A stretch of 64,000 bases of DNA from Pseudodesulfovibrio senegalensis (lineage in GTDB: Bacteria > Desulfobacterota > Desulfovibrionia > Desulfovibrionales > Desulfovibrionaceae): contig NZ_WAIE01000002.1 of assembly GCF_008830225.1 (NCBI RefSeq), forward strand, positions 310,001 through 374,000. Reading direction: 5' to 3'. Positions 15,876-25,447 of the stretch are shown in pieces. Numbering within the stretch: position 1 is the first letter of the stretch; every line of letters starts with the position of its first letter. Below the pieces are notes generated by a model, which worked only from the letters and a program-made list of their open reading frames with translations, did not search any database and was not told where the DNA came from. Position numbers and translations under genes: made by a program.

Positions 15876-16166
15876 ATGGATTATTCCAAAATATTGCTTA
15901 AGCCGGTTATCTCCGAGAAGGCTACCGAAGCCAAGGAGCAGGCCAATCACGTCTCCTTTTACGTTCACCCCGATGCCAACAAGGTCGAGGTGAAGAAGGC
16001 CGTTGAAACCGCCTTCGACGTCAAGGTCGAGTCCGTGAACATCATTCGTAAAAAAGCACTGCCGCGCAAGCGCTTTGGTCGTGTGGTCGGACGCGAGTCC
16101 GGTTACAAGAAGGCCATGGTCAAGCTCGTGGCCGGTGAAAAAATCGAATTCTTCGAGGGAGTGTAA
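15876..16166 (+). CDS. rplW: 50S ribosomal protein L23
   Basis: L23 sits at the tunnel exit and is the docking site of trigger factor and the signal recognition particle. The product is 96 residues beginning MDYSKILLKPVISEKATE, the family signature. It starts 2 bp after the rplD stop, which implies translational coupling. Confidence 0.98.
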   Translation: MDYSKILLKPVISEKATEAKEQANHVSFYVHPDANKVEVKKAVETAFDVKVESVNIIRKKALPRKRFGRVVGRESGYKKAMVKLVAGEKIEFFEGV

Positions 16167-16169
16167 GCC

Positions 16170-17000
16170 ATGGCTACCCGCAAGCTGAAGCCGACTTCTC
16201 CGGGCCGCCGGTTCCAGACGATTTCCGATTTCGCGGAGATCACACGGACCACTCCCGAGAAGTCTCTGACCAAGGGCCTGACCAAGAAGGCAGGCAGGAA
16301 CAACAACGGTCGCGTGACCTCCCGCCGTCGCGGCGGCGGTGTCAAGCGCCTGTACCGTATGATCGACTTCAAGCGTAACAAGCTGGCCGTGCCCGCTGTG
16401 GTTGCCCAGATCGAATACGATCCGAACCGCAGCGCCCGCATTGCCCTGCTGCATTATGCAGACGGCGAAAAGCGCTACATCCTGTGCCCTGTGGGCCTGA
16501 ACCGTGGCGATACCATCGTCGCTGGCGAAGGTGCTGACATCAAGCCCGGCAATGCCCTGGCCTTGAAGAGCATCCCCACTGGTACCGTGGTGCACAACAT
16601 CGAGCTGCACCCGGGCCGCGGCGGCCAGTTCTGCCGCGCTGCAGGGACGTATGCACAGCTCGTTGCAAAGGAAGGCAAGTACGCGCTTCTGCGCATGCCC
16701 TCCGGCGAAGTCCGCAAGGTGCTGGTCACCTGCATGGCCACCGTTGGCCAGGTGGGCAACATCCACCACGAAAACATCTCCCTGGGCAAGGCCGGACGCA
16801 ATCGCTTCCTGGGCCGTCGTCCCAAAGTCCGTGGCGTGGCCATGAACCCCATCGATCACCCGCTCGGTGGTGGTGAAGGTCGTAGCTCCGGTGGTCGTCA
16901 CCCGGTTTCCCCGTGGGGCACCCCGGCCAAGGGCTACAGAACCCGCAACAAGAAGAAAGCGTCTTCCAAGCTCATTGTGAAGCGTCGCGGACAGAAATAG
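16170..17000 (+). CDS. rplB: 50S ribosomal protein L2
   Basis: L2 is needed for subunit joining and peptidyl-transferase activity. The product is 276 residues and contains the conserved [19 protein letters not shown] and the C-terminal [18 protein letters not shown] motif with the essential histidine. It starts 3 bp after rplW. Confidence 0.98.
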   Translation: MATRKLKPTSPGRRFQTISDFAEITRTTPEKSLTKGLTKKAGRNNNGRVTSRRRGGGVKRLYRMIDFKRNKLAVPAVVAQIEYDPNRSARIALLHYADGEKRYILCPVGLNRGDTIVAGEGADIKPGNALALKSIPTGTVVHNIELHPGRGGQFCRAAGTYAQLVAKEGKYALLRMPSGEVRKVLVTCMATVGQVGNIHHENISLGKAGRNRFLGRRPKVRGVAMNPIDHPLGGGEGRSSGGRHPVSPWGTPAKGYRTRNKKKASSKLIVKRRGQK

Positions 17001-17010
17001 GAGTTGAAGT

Positions 17011-17286
17011 ATGCCTAGGTCTCTCAAAAAAGGTCCTTTCGTGGACGACCACATCATCAAGAAGGTCTCCACGGCTCAGGAGAATAACGATCGCCGGGTC
17101 ATCAAGACCTGGTCCCGCAGGTCCACCATCATTCCCGAGATGGTCGGCATGACCTTTGCCGTGCATAACGGTCGCAAGTTCATTCCCGTGTTCGTGACCG
17201 AGAACATGGTTGGCCACAAGCTTGGTGAGTTTTCTCCCACCAGGACGTATTTTGGCCATGCTGCCGACAAGAAGAAGGGTAAATAG
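17011..17286 (+). CDS. rpsS: 30S ribosomal protein S19
   Basis: S19 lies in the 30S head and contacts S13 and the A-site finger. The product is 91 residues beginning [14 protein letters not shown], with the family motif [20 protein letters not shown]. It follows rplB by 10 bp with a GGAG box. Confidence 0.98.
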   Translation: MPRSLKKGPFVDDHIIKKVSTAQENNDRRVIKTWSRRSTIIPEMVGMTFAVHNGRKFIPVFVTENMVGHKLGEFSPTRTYFGHAADKKKGK

Positions 17287-17296
17287 GTGAGATGAA

Positions 17297-17629
17297 ATGG
17301 AAGCTAAAGCAGTAGCAAAGTTCATCCGAGTGTCCGCACGTAAGACCCGCATCGTTGCCGAGAACATCAAGGGCAAGCCCGTTGAGGATGCCCTGAATAT
17401 TCTGCGCTTCACGCCCAAGAAGCCCGCGCAGATCTTGAGCAAGGTTCTGTATTCCGCCGTTGCCAACGCGGAGCAGAAGCCGGGTGTCGACGTGGACGCT
17501 CTGGTTGTTGATAAAGTCATCGTCAATGAAGGACCGACCTGGAAACGCATCCAGCCTCGGGCCATGGGCCGCGCTTATCGCATTTGCAAGCGCACCAGCC
17601 ACATAACCATAGTGGTCAAGGAAGTTTAG
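17297..17629 (+). CDS. rplV: 50S ribosomal protein L22
   Basis: L22 lines the narrow part of the exit tunnel. The product is 110 residues with the usual VRVSARKTR-like N-terminus (FIRVSARKTRIVAENIKGK) and the loop ending GPTWKRIQPRAMGRA. It sits between rpsS and rpsC, with a 10-bp gap on the left. Confidence 0.98.
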   Translation: MEAKAVAKFIRVSARKTRIVAENIKGKPVEDALNILRFTPKKPAQILSKVLYSAVANAEQKPGVDVDALVVDKVIVNEGPTWKRIQPRAMGRAYRICKRTSHITIVVKEV

Positions 17630-17638
17630 GGGGCAGCC

Positions 17639-18280
17639 ATGGGTCAAAAAGTACATCCTTACGGTTTTCGTCTGGGGTATAACAAGAACTGGCTGTCTCG
17701 CTGGTACAGCAAAAAGGACTATCCCGCATTCGTCTATCAGGACGACCAGGTGCGCAAGTTCGTTAAGAAAAAGCTGTATCAAGCAGGCGTTGCCCGCATT
17801 GAAATCGAACGCGCAGGCGGCAAGATCCGTCTGATCATCCACACTGCTCGGCCGGGCATCATCATCGGCCGCAAGGGCGTGGAGATCGAAAAACTGCGTG
17901 AAGAATTGAGAAGCAAGTTCAAAACTGAATTCACCATTGAAGTGAACGAAATCCGTCGGCCTGAGGTCGAGGCTCAGCTTGTAGCTGAGAACATCGCCCA
18001 GCAGCTCGAACGCCGCGTTGCCTTCCGCCGTGCCATGAAGCGTACGGTGGGCCTTGCCAGGAAATTCGGTGCCGAGGGTATCAAGGTCGCATGTGCCGGC
18101 CGTCTTGCGGGTGCGGAAATCGCCCGTGGAGAGTGGTACCGTGACGGTCGTGTGCCTCTTCACACGCTTCGTGCGGACATTGACTACGGTTATGCTGTTG
18201 CGTCCACGACGTACGGCGTCATCGGCGTCAAGGTCTGGATCTTCAAGGGTGAGATTCTGGACAAAGAGGTAGAACAGTAA
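17639..18280 (+). CDS. rpsC: 30S ribosomal protein S3
   Basis: S3 forms part of the mRNA entry channel. The product is 213 residues. The KH domain has its [18 protein letters not shown] motif near residues 76-93, and the C-terminal S3 domain is complete. Its TAA stop shares one base with the rplP ATG (TAATG), so the two are translationally coupled. Confidence 0.98.
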   Translation: MGQKVHPYGFRLGYNKNWLSRWYSKKDYPAFVYQDDQVRKFVKKKLYQAGVARIEIERAGGKIRLIIHTARPGIIIGRKGVEIEKLREELRSKFKTEFTIEVNEIRRPEVEAQLVAENIAQQLERRVAFRRAMKRTVGLARKFGAEGIKVACAGRLAGAEIARGEWYRDGRVPLHTLRADIDYGYAVASTTYGVIGVKVWIFKGEILDKEVEQ

Positions 18281-18696
18281 TGCTCGCTCCGAAAAAGGTT
18301 AAATTCCGTAAGCGGCAGAAGGGCCGCAACAGAGGCAAGGCCCTCAGGGGTAACAGCGTAGCCTTCGGCGATATCGGCCTGAAGGCTCTGGAGCACGGAA
18401 AACTCACCAGCCAGCAGATTGAATCTGCTCGTGTAGCCATCATGCGCCACATCAAGCGCGGTGGTAAGGTCTGGATCCGTATTTTCCCTGATTTCCCCAT
18501 CACCTCCAAGCCTGCGGAAGTCCGCATGGGTAAGGGTAAGGGCGCTCCCGAAGGTTGGTGCGCTCCGGTGAAACCGGGCCGGGTTATGTATGAAGTCAAA
18601 GGTGTCGATCTTGCTCTGGCCAAGGAAGCGCTCAAGCGTGCTTCCTACAAGCTGCCCATCAAGACCACCATCGTCGTCAAGGAGGGTCTTGAGTAA
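18280..18696 (+). CDS. rplP: 50S ribosomal protein L16
   Basis: L16 helps organise the A-site of the 50S subunit. The product is 138 residues with the family start [19 protein letters not shown] and the segment [20 protein letters not shown]. It overlaps rpsC by one base at its start and rpmC by one base at its end. Confidence 0.98.
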   Translation: MLAPKKVKFRKRQKGRNRGKALRGNSVAFGDIGLKALEHGKLTSQQIESARVAIMRHIKRGGKVWIRIFPDFPITSKPAEVRMGKGKGAPEGWCAPVKPGRVMYEVKGVDLALAKEALKRASYKLPIKTTIVVKEGLE

Positions 18697-18887
18697 TGAC
18701 TGCCAAGGAACTTCGTGAAATGGACGATGCTCAGCTGACCGACAAGCTGGACGAATTCCGCAAGGAACTTTTCGACCTGCGTTTCAAGCACGCCACCGCG
18801 CAGCTTGAAAACACCGGAAAGCTGAGTGAAGTGAAGAAGACTATTGCCCGCATCCTGACCATCCAGCGGGAAAGACAGGGAGCATAA
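18696..18887 (+). CDS. rpmC: 50S ribosomal protein L29
   Basis: L29 is a small two-helix protein at the tunnel exit next to L23. The product is 63 residues beginning [14 protein letters not shown] and ending in the LNRTIARILT-type helix (KKTIARILTIQRERQG). The ATG overlaps the rplP stop by one base; rpsQ follows after 3 bp. Confidence 0.97.
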   Translation: MTAKELREMDDAQLTDKLDEFRKELFDLRFKHATAQLENTGKLSEVKKTIARILTIQRERQGA

Positions 18888-18890
18888 CCC

Positions 18891-19157
18891 ATGGCTGAGT
18901 TTAAGTACGAAGGCAACCGGCGCACCCTGACCGGGGTTGTCATCTCCGACAAGGCTGACAAGACTATTGTCGTCCGCGTCGAGACCCTGGTCAAGCACCC
19001 GTTGCTGAAGAAATACATCCGTCGCCGCAAGAAGTTCATGGCCCATGATCCGGCCAATGACTGCCACACCGGTGACAAGGTGCAGATTGTTGAGTCCAAG
19101 CCCCTGAGCCGCCGCAAGAGATGGCATCTGGTTCAGATTCTGGAAAAAGCCGTTTAG
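18891..19157 (+). CDS. rpsQ: 30S ribosomal protein S17
   Basis: S17 is a primary 16S rRNA-binding protein with an OB fold. The product is 88 residues and carries RRTLTGVVISDKADKTIVV and the KKFMAHDPANDCHTGDKVQI segment. It lies between rpmC and rplN. Confidence 0.98.
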   Translation: MAEFKYEGNRRTLTGVVISDKADKTIVVRVETLVKHPLLKKYIRRRKKFMAHDPANDCHTGDKVQIVESKPLSRRKRWHLVQILEKAV

Positions 19158-19178
19158 GCGTTGAGAGGATAAACACCA

Positions 19179-19547
19179 ATGATACAGGTTGAATCCAAAC
19201 TCGACGTAGCGGACAACTCTGGGGCCAAGAAAGTATCCTGCATCAAGGTTCTTGGTGGTTCCAAGAGGCGCTACGCAAGCGTCGGTGACATCATCGTCGT
19301 TTCTGTGAAAGAGGCCATGCCCCATTCCAAAGTGAAGAAGGGCGCTGTCATGAAAGCCGTTGTCGTGCGGACACGTAAGGAAATCGGTCGTCCCGACGGA
19401 TCCTACATCAAGTTCGACAACAACTCGGCCGTTCTCCTGAACACCAACATGGATCCCGTGGGTACTCGTATCTTCGGGCCTGTTGCCAGGGAACTGCGCG
19501 CTGCCGGTTTCATGAAGATTGTTTCCCTTGCTCCTGAAGTTTTGTAG
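19179..19547 (+). CDS. rplN: 50S ribosomal protein L14
   Basis: L14 lies at the subunit interface and binds the silencing factor RsfS. The product is 122 residues beginning [19 protein letters not shown], with [15 protein letters not shown] later. Length and sequence are typical. It is followed closely by rplX. Confidence 0.98.
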   Translation: MIQVESKLDVADNSGAKKVSCIKVLGGSKRRYASVGDIIVVSVKEAMPHSKVKKGAVMKAVVVRTRKEIGRPDGSYIKFDNNSAVLLNTNMDPVGTRIFGPVARELRAAGFMKIVSLAPEVL

Positions 19548-19559
19548 GAGGTGACCAAT

Positions 19560-19880
19560 ATGAAGACTAAGCTGCGCAAAGACGACAAGGTCATGGTCAT
19601 CGCCGGTAAGGACAAGGGCAAGATCGGCAAGATCCTGAAGGTTTATAAGAAAAAGGATGCCGTTCTCGTGGAGAAGGTCAATGTGGTCAAGCGCCACACC
19701 AAGGCCAATCCCTACGCCAATCAGCCCGGCGGTATTGTGGAAAAGGAAGCCCCGATCCATGTTTCCAATGTCCAGGCGGTTTGTGATGCTTGCACCAAGC
19801 CGACCCGGATCGGGTACAAGAAGACCGAAGACGGCAAGAAGGTCCGTTTTTGCAAAAAGTGCAACGAGATCTTCAAGTAG
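19560..19880 (+). CDS. rplX: 50S ribosomal protein L24
   Basis: L24 is an assembly-initiator protein with a KOW motif. Started at the ATG at 19560, which sits 5 to 6 bp after AGGAGGTGA, the product is 106 residues. A GTG at 19551 would lie inside that ribosome-binding site and is rejected. The KOW segment is [18 protein letters not shown]. The C-terminus has a CDAC...CKKC zinc-ribbon-like pair seen in some L24 proteins. Confidence 0.97.
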   Translation: MKTKLRKDDKVMVIAGKDKGKIGKILKVYKKKDAVLVEKVNVVKRHTKANPYANQPGGIVEKEAPIHVSNVQAVCDACTKPTRIGYKKTEDGKKVRFCKKCNEIFK

Positions 19881-19890
19881 GTAGACCACA

Positions 19891-20430
19891 ATGACTCGTC
19901 TTGAGAAAGTATACAAAGAGAAAGTGGCCCCCGAGCTCAACAAGGAGTTCGGGTACAAGAGCCCCATGCAGATGCCCAGGGTCGAGAAGATATCTCTCAA
20001 TATCGGCCTTGGCGAAGCCAGCCAGAACACCAAGCTCATCGAAGATGCCGTCGAGGAGTTGACCAAGATTGCTGGCCAGCGTGCTGTTATCACCCGTGCT
20101 AAGAAGTCCATTGCGGCCTTCAAACTGCGCGAGGACATGCCGGTCGGCGTTCGCGTCACTCTGCGCCGGGATCTGATGTGGGACTTTCTGGATAAACTGG
20201 TTTCGTTCGCCCTTCCGCGTGTCCGCGACTTCCGCGGCATTCCGGACAGGGGCTTTGACGGACGTGGCAACTTCACCCTCGGTATTCGGGAACATTCCAT
20301 TTTCCCGGAGCTGGAAATCGACAAGATCGAGCACGTGAAGGGTATGAACATTACCATCGTCACATCCGCCGAAACGGACAAGGAAGGCAAGATGCTTCTT
20401 GACCTTCTCGGAATGCCTTTCAAGAAGTAG
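19891..20430 (+). CDS. rplE: 50S ribosomal protein L5
   Basis: L5 binds 5S rRNA and forms the central protuberance. The product is 179 residues, including [15 protein letters not shown] and [20 protein letters not shown]. It lies between rplX and rpsN in spc order with a 10-bp gap on each side. Confidence 0.98.
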   Translation: MTRLEKVYKEKVAPELNKEFGYKSPMQMPRVEKISLNIGLGEASQNTKLIEDAVEELTKIAGQRAVITRAKKSIAAFKLREDMPVGVRVTLRRDLMWDFLDKLVSFALPRVRDFRGIPDRGFDGRGNFTLGIREHSIFPELEIDKIEHVKGMNITIVTSAETDKEGKMLLDLLGMPFKK

Positions 20431-20440
20431 GAGGACCGAA

Positions 20441-20626
20441 ATGGCTAGAACTGCACTGAGAGTAAAGGCTCGTCGCAAGCCCAAGTTCAAGGTTCGCGCC
20501 TACAACCGCTGCCCCATCTGCGGGCGGCCCCGGGCGTTTCTGAGAAGGTATGGCATTTGCCGTATCTGCTTCCGGAACAAAGCCCTGGCTGGCGAACTTC
20601 CCGGCGTGCGTAAAGCGAGCTGGTAA
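20441..20626 (+). CDS. rpsN: 30S ribosomal protein S14 (zinc-binding type)
   Basis: S14 completes the 30S head. The product is 61 residues, the short zinc-containing form, with CPIC and CRIC pairs placed as a zinc ribbon; the zinc-free paralogue is about 100 residues. The start used is the ATG directly after GTAGGAGGACCGAA, not the upstream in-frame ATG at 20399 inside rplE. Confidence 0.97.
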   Translation: MARTALRVKARRKPKFKVRAYNRCPICGRPRAFLRRYGICRICFRNKALAGELPGVRKASW

Positions 20627-20644
20627 TTTTCTAAGGAGAATATA

Positions 20645-21028
20645 ATGGCTGTTGTTGATCCCATAGCCGATATGCTGACCCGCATCAGGAACGCGCATGG
20701 CGCTTTTCATAAAAGCGTAACCGTGCCCACCTCCAAGGTGAAGGCATCCATCGCGGAAATCCTGAAGGCCGAAGGCTATATCGCTGACTATGCTGTTGAG
20801 GAAAAGGACATCACTGTCACCCTCAAGTACGCTGACGGTCAGGCCATCATTTCCGGCCTGAAGAAGGTGAGCAAGCCGGGTCGCCGCGTATATTGCGGTG
20901 CCCAGGACATTCCCAGAGTGCAGAACGGACTTGGTATCTGCATTCTGTCCACGTCCGCAGGCGTGCTCGAGGGAAGCCAGGCTCATGAAAAGAACGTGGG
21001 CGGCGAACTGCTCTGCGAAATTTGGTAA
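20645..21028 (+). CDS. rpsH: 30S ribosomal protein S8
   Basis: S8 is a primary 16S rRNA binder and, in E. coli, the spc operon repressor. The product is 127 residues beginning MAVVDPIADMLTRIRNA and ending in the STSAGVLEGSQA...GGELLCEIW signature. An AAGGAGAA box precedes it. Confidence 0.98.
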   Translation: MAVVDPIADMLTRIRNAHGAFHKSVTVPTSKVKASIAEILKAEGYIADYAVEEKDITVTLKYADGQAIISGLKKVSKPGRRVYCGAQDIPRVQNGLGICILSTSAGVLEGSQAHEKNVGGELLCEIW

Positions 21029-21040
21029 CCGAGGTTAACC

Positions 21041-21577
21041 ATGTCTAGGATAGGAAAGAAACCGATTGAAATCCCTTCGGGCGTCGAGATCAAGGTCGGC
21101 GCGGACGAGGTTACGGTCAAGGGGCCCAAAGGTGCCCTGACCACCGCCGTCCATCCGAAGGTCGAATATAAAATCGAGGACAACCAGGTCGAAGTGGTGC
21201 GCGTGGACGATTCCCGTCTTGCCCGTAGCCAGCACGGCCTGCGCCGCACTCTGCTCGCCAACTGCGTCGAGGGTGTCACCAAGGGCTTTGAACGAGCCCT
21301 GGAAGTTATCGGCGTTGGTTACAAGGTGTCCGTACAGGGCAAGAAGATCGTGCTCAATGTCGGGTATTCCCACCCGGTGGAGTTTGATCTGCCCAAGGAC
21401 ATCGAAGCCAAGGCCGAAGGCTCCAAGGTGACGCTTTCCGGCATCAACAAGCAGTTGGTCGGAGAAGTTGCGGCTCAGATTCGCCGCGTGCGTCCGCCGG
21501 AACCCTACAAGGGCAAGGGCATCAAGTACGTTGACGAAATCATCAAGCGCAAGGCCGGCAAGGCCGGAGCCAAGTAG
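21041..21577 (+). CDS. rplF: 50S ribosomal protein L6
   Basis: L6 lies near the sarcin-ricin loop. The product is 178 residues starting MSRIGKKPIEIPSGVE and ending with the family motif PPEPYKGKGIKYVDE. It follows rpsH after 12 bp. Confidence 0.98.
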   Translation: MSRIGKKPIEIPSGVEIKVGADEVTVKGPKGALTTAVHPKVEYKIEDNQVEVVRVDDSRLARSQHGLRRTLLANCVEGVTKGFERALEVIGVGYKVSVQGKKIVLNVGYSHPVEFDLPKDIEAKAEGSKVTLSGINKQLVGEVAAQIRRVRPPEPYKGKGIKYVDEIIKRKAGKAGAK

Positions 21578-21592
21578 GGGTAGGGTAGCAAT

Positions 21593-21952
21593 ATGAAAAT
21601 GACCAAAGAACAGGCTCGGCACCGCAGGAAGATCCGCATCCGCAAGAAGGTGTCCGGCACAGCTGCACGCCCCAGGCTCGTCGTCTTCCGTTCCAACAAG
21701 CACCTGTATGCGCAGCTTGTCGACGATGTAAACGGTGCCACTCTGGCGAGCGCCTCCACGCAGGTTGCCGCCAAGGATGGTGAGGCCCTCAACCCCAACT
21801 GCGAATCCGCTGCCCGTGTGGGCAAGGACATCGCGGCTCGGGCGCTTGAGCAGAAGATCGAGACCGTGGTGTTCGACCGCAACGGTTACATCTACCATGG
21901 CAAAATCAAGGCTCTTGCCGACGGCGCTCGCGAGGGCGGCCTGAAATTCTAG
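21593..21952 (+). CDS. rplR: 50S ribosomal protein L18
   Basis: L18 binds 5S rRNA together with L5. The product is 119 residues, with [21 protein letters not shown] and the terminal [19 protein letters not shown] segment. It sits between rplF and rpsE in normal order. Confidence 0.98.
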   Translation: MKMTKEQARHRRKIRIRKKVSGTAARPRLVVFRSNKHLYAQLVDDVNGATLASASTQVAAKDGEALNPNCESAARVGKDIAARALEQKIETVVFDRNGYIYHGKIKALADGAREGGLKF

Positions 21953-21964
21953 AGGGTGACTATC

Positions 21965-22459
21965 ATGATGGAACAGAATGATTCTGGACTGATCGAAAAG
22001 ATCGTCTACCTGAACCGCGTTGCCAAGGTTGTGAAAGGCGGTCGTAGGTTCAGCTTCAGCTGCCTCGTCGTCGTCGGCGACGGTGAAGGAAAGGTTGGAT
22101 ACGGTCTCGGTAAGGCCAACGAAGTCCCCGAAGCCATTCGCAAGGCTTCCGAACGGGCCAAGAAGGACATGATCGACGTCCCCCTGCTGGAAGGCACGCT
22201 GCCTTACGAGGTTCTCGGACGTTACGGCGCAGGCCGTGTCGTGCTCAAGCCCGCTTCCGAGGGTACCGGCATCATCGCCGGTGGTCCGGTGCGCGCAATC
22301 ATGGAAGCCGTTGGCGTCAGGGACATCCTGACCAAGGCCATCGGTACCAACAATCCGCACAACGTTCTTCGCGCCACCATCGCCGGTTTGGCTTCCCTCC
22401 GCAGTGCAGAGGAAGTCTCCAAACTGCGCGGCAAGCCGGTTTCCACGCCGAGAAAGTAA
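21965..22459 (+). CDS. rpsE: 30S ribosomal protein S5
   Basis: S5 acts in decoding accuracy with S4 and lines the mRNA entry. The product is 164 residues. Two consecutive ATG codons (21965, 21968) follow GAGGGTGA; an in-frame GTG at 21956 lies inside that box and is rejected. The motif [21 protein letters not shown] and the C-terminal [14 protein letters not shown] are present. Confidence 0.97.
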   Translation: MMEQNDSGLIEKIVYLNRVAKVVKGGRRFSFSCLVVVGDGEGKVGYGLGKANEVPEAIRKASERAKKDMIDVPLLEGTLPYEVLGRYGAGRVVLKPASEGTGIIAGGPVRAIMEAVGVRDILTKAIGTNNPHNVLRATIAGLASLRSAEEVSKLRGKPVSTPRK

Positions 22460-22470
22460 GGAGTGCCGGA

Positions 22471-22644
22471 ATGTTGAAGGTTAAACTTATCAAGAGCAAA
22501 ATTGCGTGCAAGCCCCAGCAGGTCAAGACCCTGGAAGCATTGGGCTTGCGCAAGATTCGCCAGGAAAAGTCTTTTGAGGACCGCCCGGAAATCCGTGGCA
22601 TGATCGCAAAGGTGAAGCACCTGGTGGAGGTAACTGAATCATGA
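22471..22644 (+). CDS. rpmD: 50S ribosomal protein L30
   Basis: This is a 57-residue reading frame read directly from the sequence. It starts MLKVKLIKSKIACKPQQ after AAGGAGTGCCGGA, continues LEALGLRKIRQEK, and ends HLVEVTES. These are L30 features, and the place between rpsE and rplO is the L30 position. The TGA stop overlaps the rplO ATG (ATGA), giving translational coupling. Confidence 0.96.
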   Translation: MLKVKLIKSKIACKPQQVKTLEALGLRKIRQEKSFEDRPEIRGMIAKVKHLVEVTES

Positions 22645-23087
22645 GGCTGCACGAACTCTATCCGTTCCCGGAAGAATACAAGGAACGGAAGCGTATAGGC
22701 CGTGGTTCCGGTTCCGGCTGGGGTAAGACCTCTGCCAAGGGCCACAAGGGTCAGAACAGCCGCTCCGGCGGTGGTGTCCGTCCCGGTTTCGAAGGCGGTC
22801 AGATGCCCCTGGCACGCCGTCTTCCGAAGCGTGGCTTTAAGAACCGTTTCCGCGAGGAATATGTCGCTATCAACATCGGGCGTCTGGTTGACGCGTTTGA
22901 AGACAAGGCCGAGATTTCCGTGGCCGATATCTACGAGCGCGGTCTTGCCAAGCAGGGCGCACCGATCAAGGTACTGGGCGTCGGCGAACTGTCCAAGGCC
23001 GTCACTGTTGAGGCTCACCGCTTCAGCGCTTCGGCTGCCGATAAGATCCAGAAGGCCGGCGGAACCGCCAAGGCCATTGAAGGCTAA
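22641..23087 (+). CDS. rplO: 50S ribosomal protein L15
   Basis: L15 is a late-assembly 50S protein. The product is 148 residues, with the glycine- and arginine-rich N-terminal extension (RIGRGSGSGWGKTSAKGHKG) and the motif GFEGGQMPLARRLPKRGF. It overlaps rpmD by 4 bp and is followed by secY. Confidence 0.98.
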   Translation: MRLHELYPFPEEYKERKRIGRGSGSGWGKTSAKGHKGQNSRSGGGVRPGFEGGQMPLARRLPKRGFKNRFREEYVAINIGRLVDAFEDKAEISVADIYERGLAKQGAPIKVLGVGELSKAVTVEAHRFSASAADKIQKAGGTAKAIEG

Positions 23088-23113
23088 GCTTCAACCGTAT
23101 TGGAAGGGTTAAC

Positions 23114-24430
23114 GTGGCATTGTCAGGAGTCGAAAATCTCGCCCGTCTGCCGGAGCTGAAAAAGAAACTGCTCTGGACGTTCGCACTGCTCGCTGTTTAC
23201 AGGCTTGGTATCCACATCCCTGTTCCCGGCGTGGACAGTGGGGCTCTGGCTGATTTCTTTGCCAGCGCCCAGAACACTCTGTTCGGGCTTTTTGACATGT
23301 TCTCCGGTGGCGGGTTGAAAAACCTGTCCATCTTCGCGCTGGGCATTATGCCCTACATCTCCGCCTCCATCATCATCCAGCTTCTGACCGTGGTCAGCCC
23401 CGAGCTCAAGCGGATGCAGAAGGAGGAAGGCGAAGCAGGGCGCAAGAAAATGACCCAGTACACCCGGTATGGAACCGTGCTCATCTGCCTGGTTCAGGGC
23501 TTCGCCATTTCGGCCGGCCTTGAGGGCATGAGCAGTCCCTCCGGTGCACCTGTGGTGTTGCATGCGGGCATGGGCTTCAAGCTCATGACCGTTCTGACAC
23601 TGACCGCGGGAACCTGTTTCCTCATGTGGCTTGGCGAACAAATGACTGAAAAGGGAATCGGCAACGGTATCTCACTGATCATCTTCGGGGGTATCGTTGC
23701 CGGGCTTCCCTCGGCCCTCATCAACACCACGCGTTTGATGACGGTCGGGGAAATCTCTCTGTTCATGCTGCTCATCATCATGGCCGTCATGGTGGCGACT
23801 CTGGCGTTCATCGTGTTCATGGAACGCGGCCAGCGCCGGATTCCCATTCATTACGCCAAACGCCAGATGGGCCGCAGGATGGTCGGCGGGCAGACCACGC
23901 ATCTGCCGCTGCGAATCAACACCGCCGGTGTTATTCCGCCGATCTTCGCCTCGTCCATCCTGATGTTCCCGGCGACCATTGCCCAGTTTTCGAATGTGGC
24001 GTGGCTCAAGGACCTCACCGGGTTCCTGACCCCCAGCTCCATCATTTACAATCTGGTCTACATCGCCATCATCATTTTCTTCTGCTACTTCTACACGGCC
24101 ATCGTCTTTGATCCCAAAGGCATCGCCGAAAACATCCAGAAGCAGGGCGGGTTCATTCCCGGCATCCGTCCCGGCGTCAAGACCCGCGAATACATCGACA
24201 GGGTTCTTGCACGCATCACCCTCTGGGGTGCGCTGTATGTTTCCGCCATTTGTGTGCTGCCCATGATCATGATCGCCAAGCTCAACGTGCCGTTCTATTT
24301 CGGCGGCACGGCCTTGCTTATTGTGGTCGGTGTGGGTATGGACACCATGGGCCAGATCGAATCGTACCTGATTTCCCGGCAGTATGAAGGCCTTATGGGC
24401 AAAGCCGGGAAAGTGAAGGGAAGGCGATAG
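23114..24430 (+). CDS. secY: Preprotein translocase subunit SecY
   Basis: SecY is the protein-conducting channel of the inner membrane. The product is 438 residues from a GTG start preceded by GGAAGGG. It has the ten hydrophobic segments expected and cytoplasmic loops such as FMERGQRRIPIHYAKRQMGR and the C-terminal GIRPGVKTREYIDRVL. It is co-transcribed with the ribosomal genes, as usual; map follows after 2 bp. Confidence 0.98.
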   Translation: MALSGVENLARLPELKKKLLWTFALLAVYRLGIHIPVPGVDSGALADFFASAQNTLFGLFDMFSGGGLKNLSIFALGIMPYISASIIIQLLTVVSPELKRMQKEEGEAGRKKMTQYTRYGTVLICLVQGFAISAGLEGMSSPSGAPVVLHAGMGFKLMTVLTLTAGTCFLMWLGEQMTEKGIGNGISLIIFGGIVAGLPSALINTTRLMTVGEISLFMLLIIMAVMVATLAFIVFMERGQRRIPIHYAKRQMGRRMVGGQTTHLPLRINTAGVIPPIFASSILMFPATIAQFSNVAWLKDLTGFLTPSSIIYNLVYIAIIIFFCYFYTAIVFDPKGIAENIQKQGGFIPGIRPGVKTREYIDRVLARITLWGALYVSAICVLPMIMIAKLNVPFYFGGTALLIVVGVGMDTMGQIESYLISRQYEGLMGKAGKVKGRR

Positions 24431-24432
24431 CC

Positions 24433-25203
24433 TTGAAAAAGTTCAGGGGTGTCTTCCTCAAGAACGACAAGGAGATCAGTCTCATTCGTGAGGCGAATCG
24501 AATTGTATCGACGATACTTGACGAGCTTGGTGAGAACGTCCGTCCGGGCGTTCCCACCATGCTTTTCGAAGATATTTGCAGGGAGCGGTGCGCCGATTTC
24601 GGCGTACGTCCTGCTTTTTTGGGATACCAGGGCTTTCCCTATGCCCTGTGTTGTTCCGTCAATGATGAGATAGTGCACGGCTTTCCCTCGGAGACTCGCT
24701 TCCTCACCGAAGGGGACATAGTCAGTTTTGACATGGGTGTCGTGTACGAAGGATTCTACGGTGACTCCGCAAGGACCTACGCCGTTGGCAAGGTCTCTGA
24801 TGAGGCCCGAAAACTCATGGACGTTACCCGTGAGGCGTTGCATCGTGGAATCGCTGAAGCCGTCCCCGGCAATAATCTGTATGAAATCTCTGCGGCTGTG
24901 CAGAACTATGTCGAGGAATTCGGATTTGGCATTGTCCGGCGTTTTGTCGGACACGGTATCGGAGCGCATCTCCACGAGAAGCCCGAGATACCTAACTTCG
25001 TGCCTTCGGGCATGACCGGCGTCCCGCTCAAGGCGGGGATGGTGCTGGCCATAGAGCCCATGGTGACCCTCGGGACACACGAAGTGGAGGTCTTGGACGA
25101 TCAGTGGACCGCAGTGACCCGGGACCGGAGTTTGTCCGCGCATTTTGAGCATACCATTGCTGTGACCACGGACGGTCCGCGGATTCTGAGTTCGACCAAT
25201 TAG
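24433..25203 (+). CDS. map: Methionine aminopeptidase, type I
   Basis: This enzyme removes the initiator methionine from nascent proteins. The product is 256 residues. The metal ligands sit in SFDMGVVYEGFYGDSART, VGHGIGAHLHEKP and MVLAIEPMV, and a final Glu follows in the DQWTAVTRDRSLSAHFEHT region. The start is a rare TTG directly behind secY, chosen because the helix FLKNDKEISLIREAN belongs to the fold and no ATG or GTG precedes it. adk, often found next to map, is absent. Confidence 0.95.
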   Translation: MKKFRGVFLKNDKEISLIREANRIVSTILDELGENVRPGVPTMLFEDICRERCADFGVRPAFLGYQGFPYALCCSVNDEIVHGFPSETRFLTEGDIVSFDMGVVYEGFYGDSARTYAVGKVSDEARKLMDVTREALHRGIAEAVPGNNLYEISAAVQNYVEEFGFGIVRRFVGHGIGAHLHEKPEIPNFVPSGMTGVPLKAGMVLAIEPMVTLGTHEVEVLDDQWTAVTRDRSLSAHFEHTIAVTTDGPRILSSTN

Positions 25204-25321
25204 GGAGGTCGATCTTTAATACTTGCTCTTTTGCAGATTCTGCTGTAAAAGATGCAGCTTCGTTTTGACGGCCAGACCCAATGGCGGGTTCTGGCGATAC
25301 GCTATTGATTTGGAGTTTGAC

Positions 25322-25435
25322 ATGAAAGTCAGGCCTTCTGTTAAGAAAATGTGTTCCAAGTGCAAAATCATCAGGCGCCGTGGTGTCCTGCGGGTGATCT
25401 GTGAGAACCCCAGGCACAAGCAGCGTCAAGGATAA
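25322..25435 (+). CDS. rpmJ: 50S ribosomal protein L36 (zinc-binding type)
   Basis: L36 is the smallest 50S protein. The product is 37 residues beginning [19 protein letters not shown], with Cys-x2-Cys, a later Cys and a His that form the zinc site. Longer in-frame extensions upstream have no family support. The 118-bp gap before it is where infA sits in many bacteria; none is seen here. Confidence 0.97.
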   Translation: MKVRPSVKKMCSKCKIIRRRGVLRVICENPRHKQRQG

Positions 25436-25447
25436 AGGGGAATAGCC

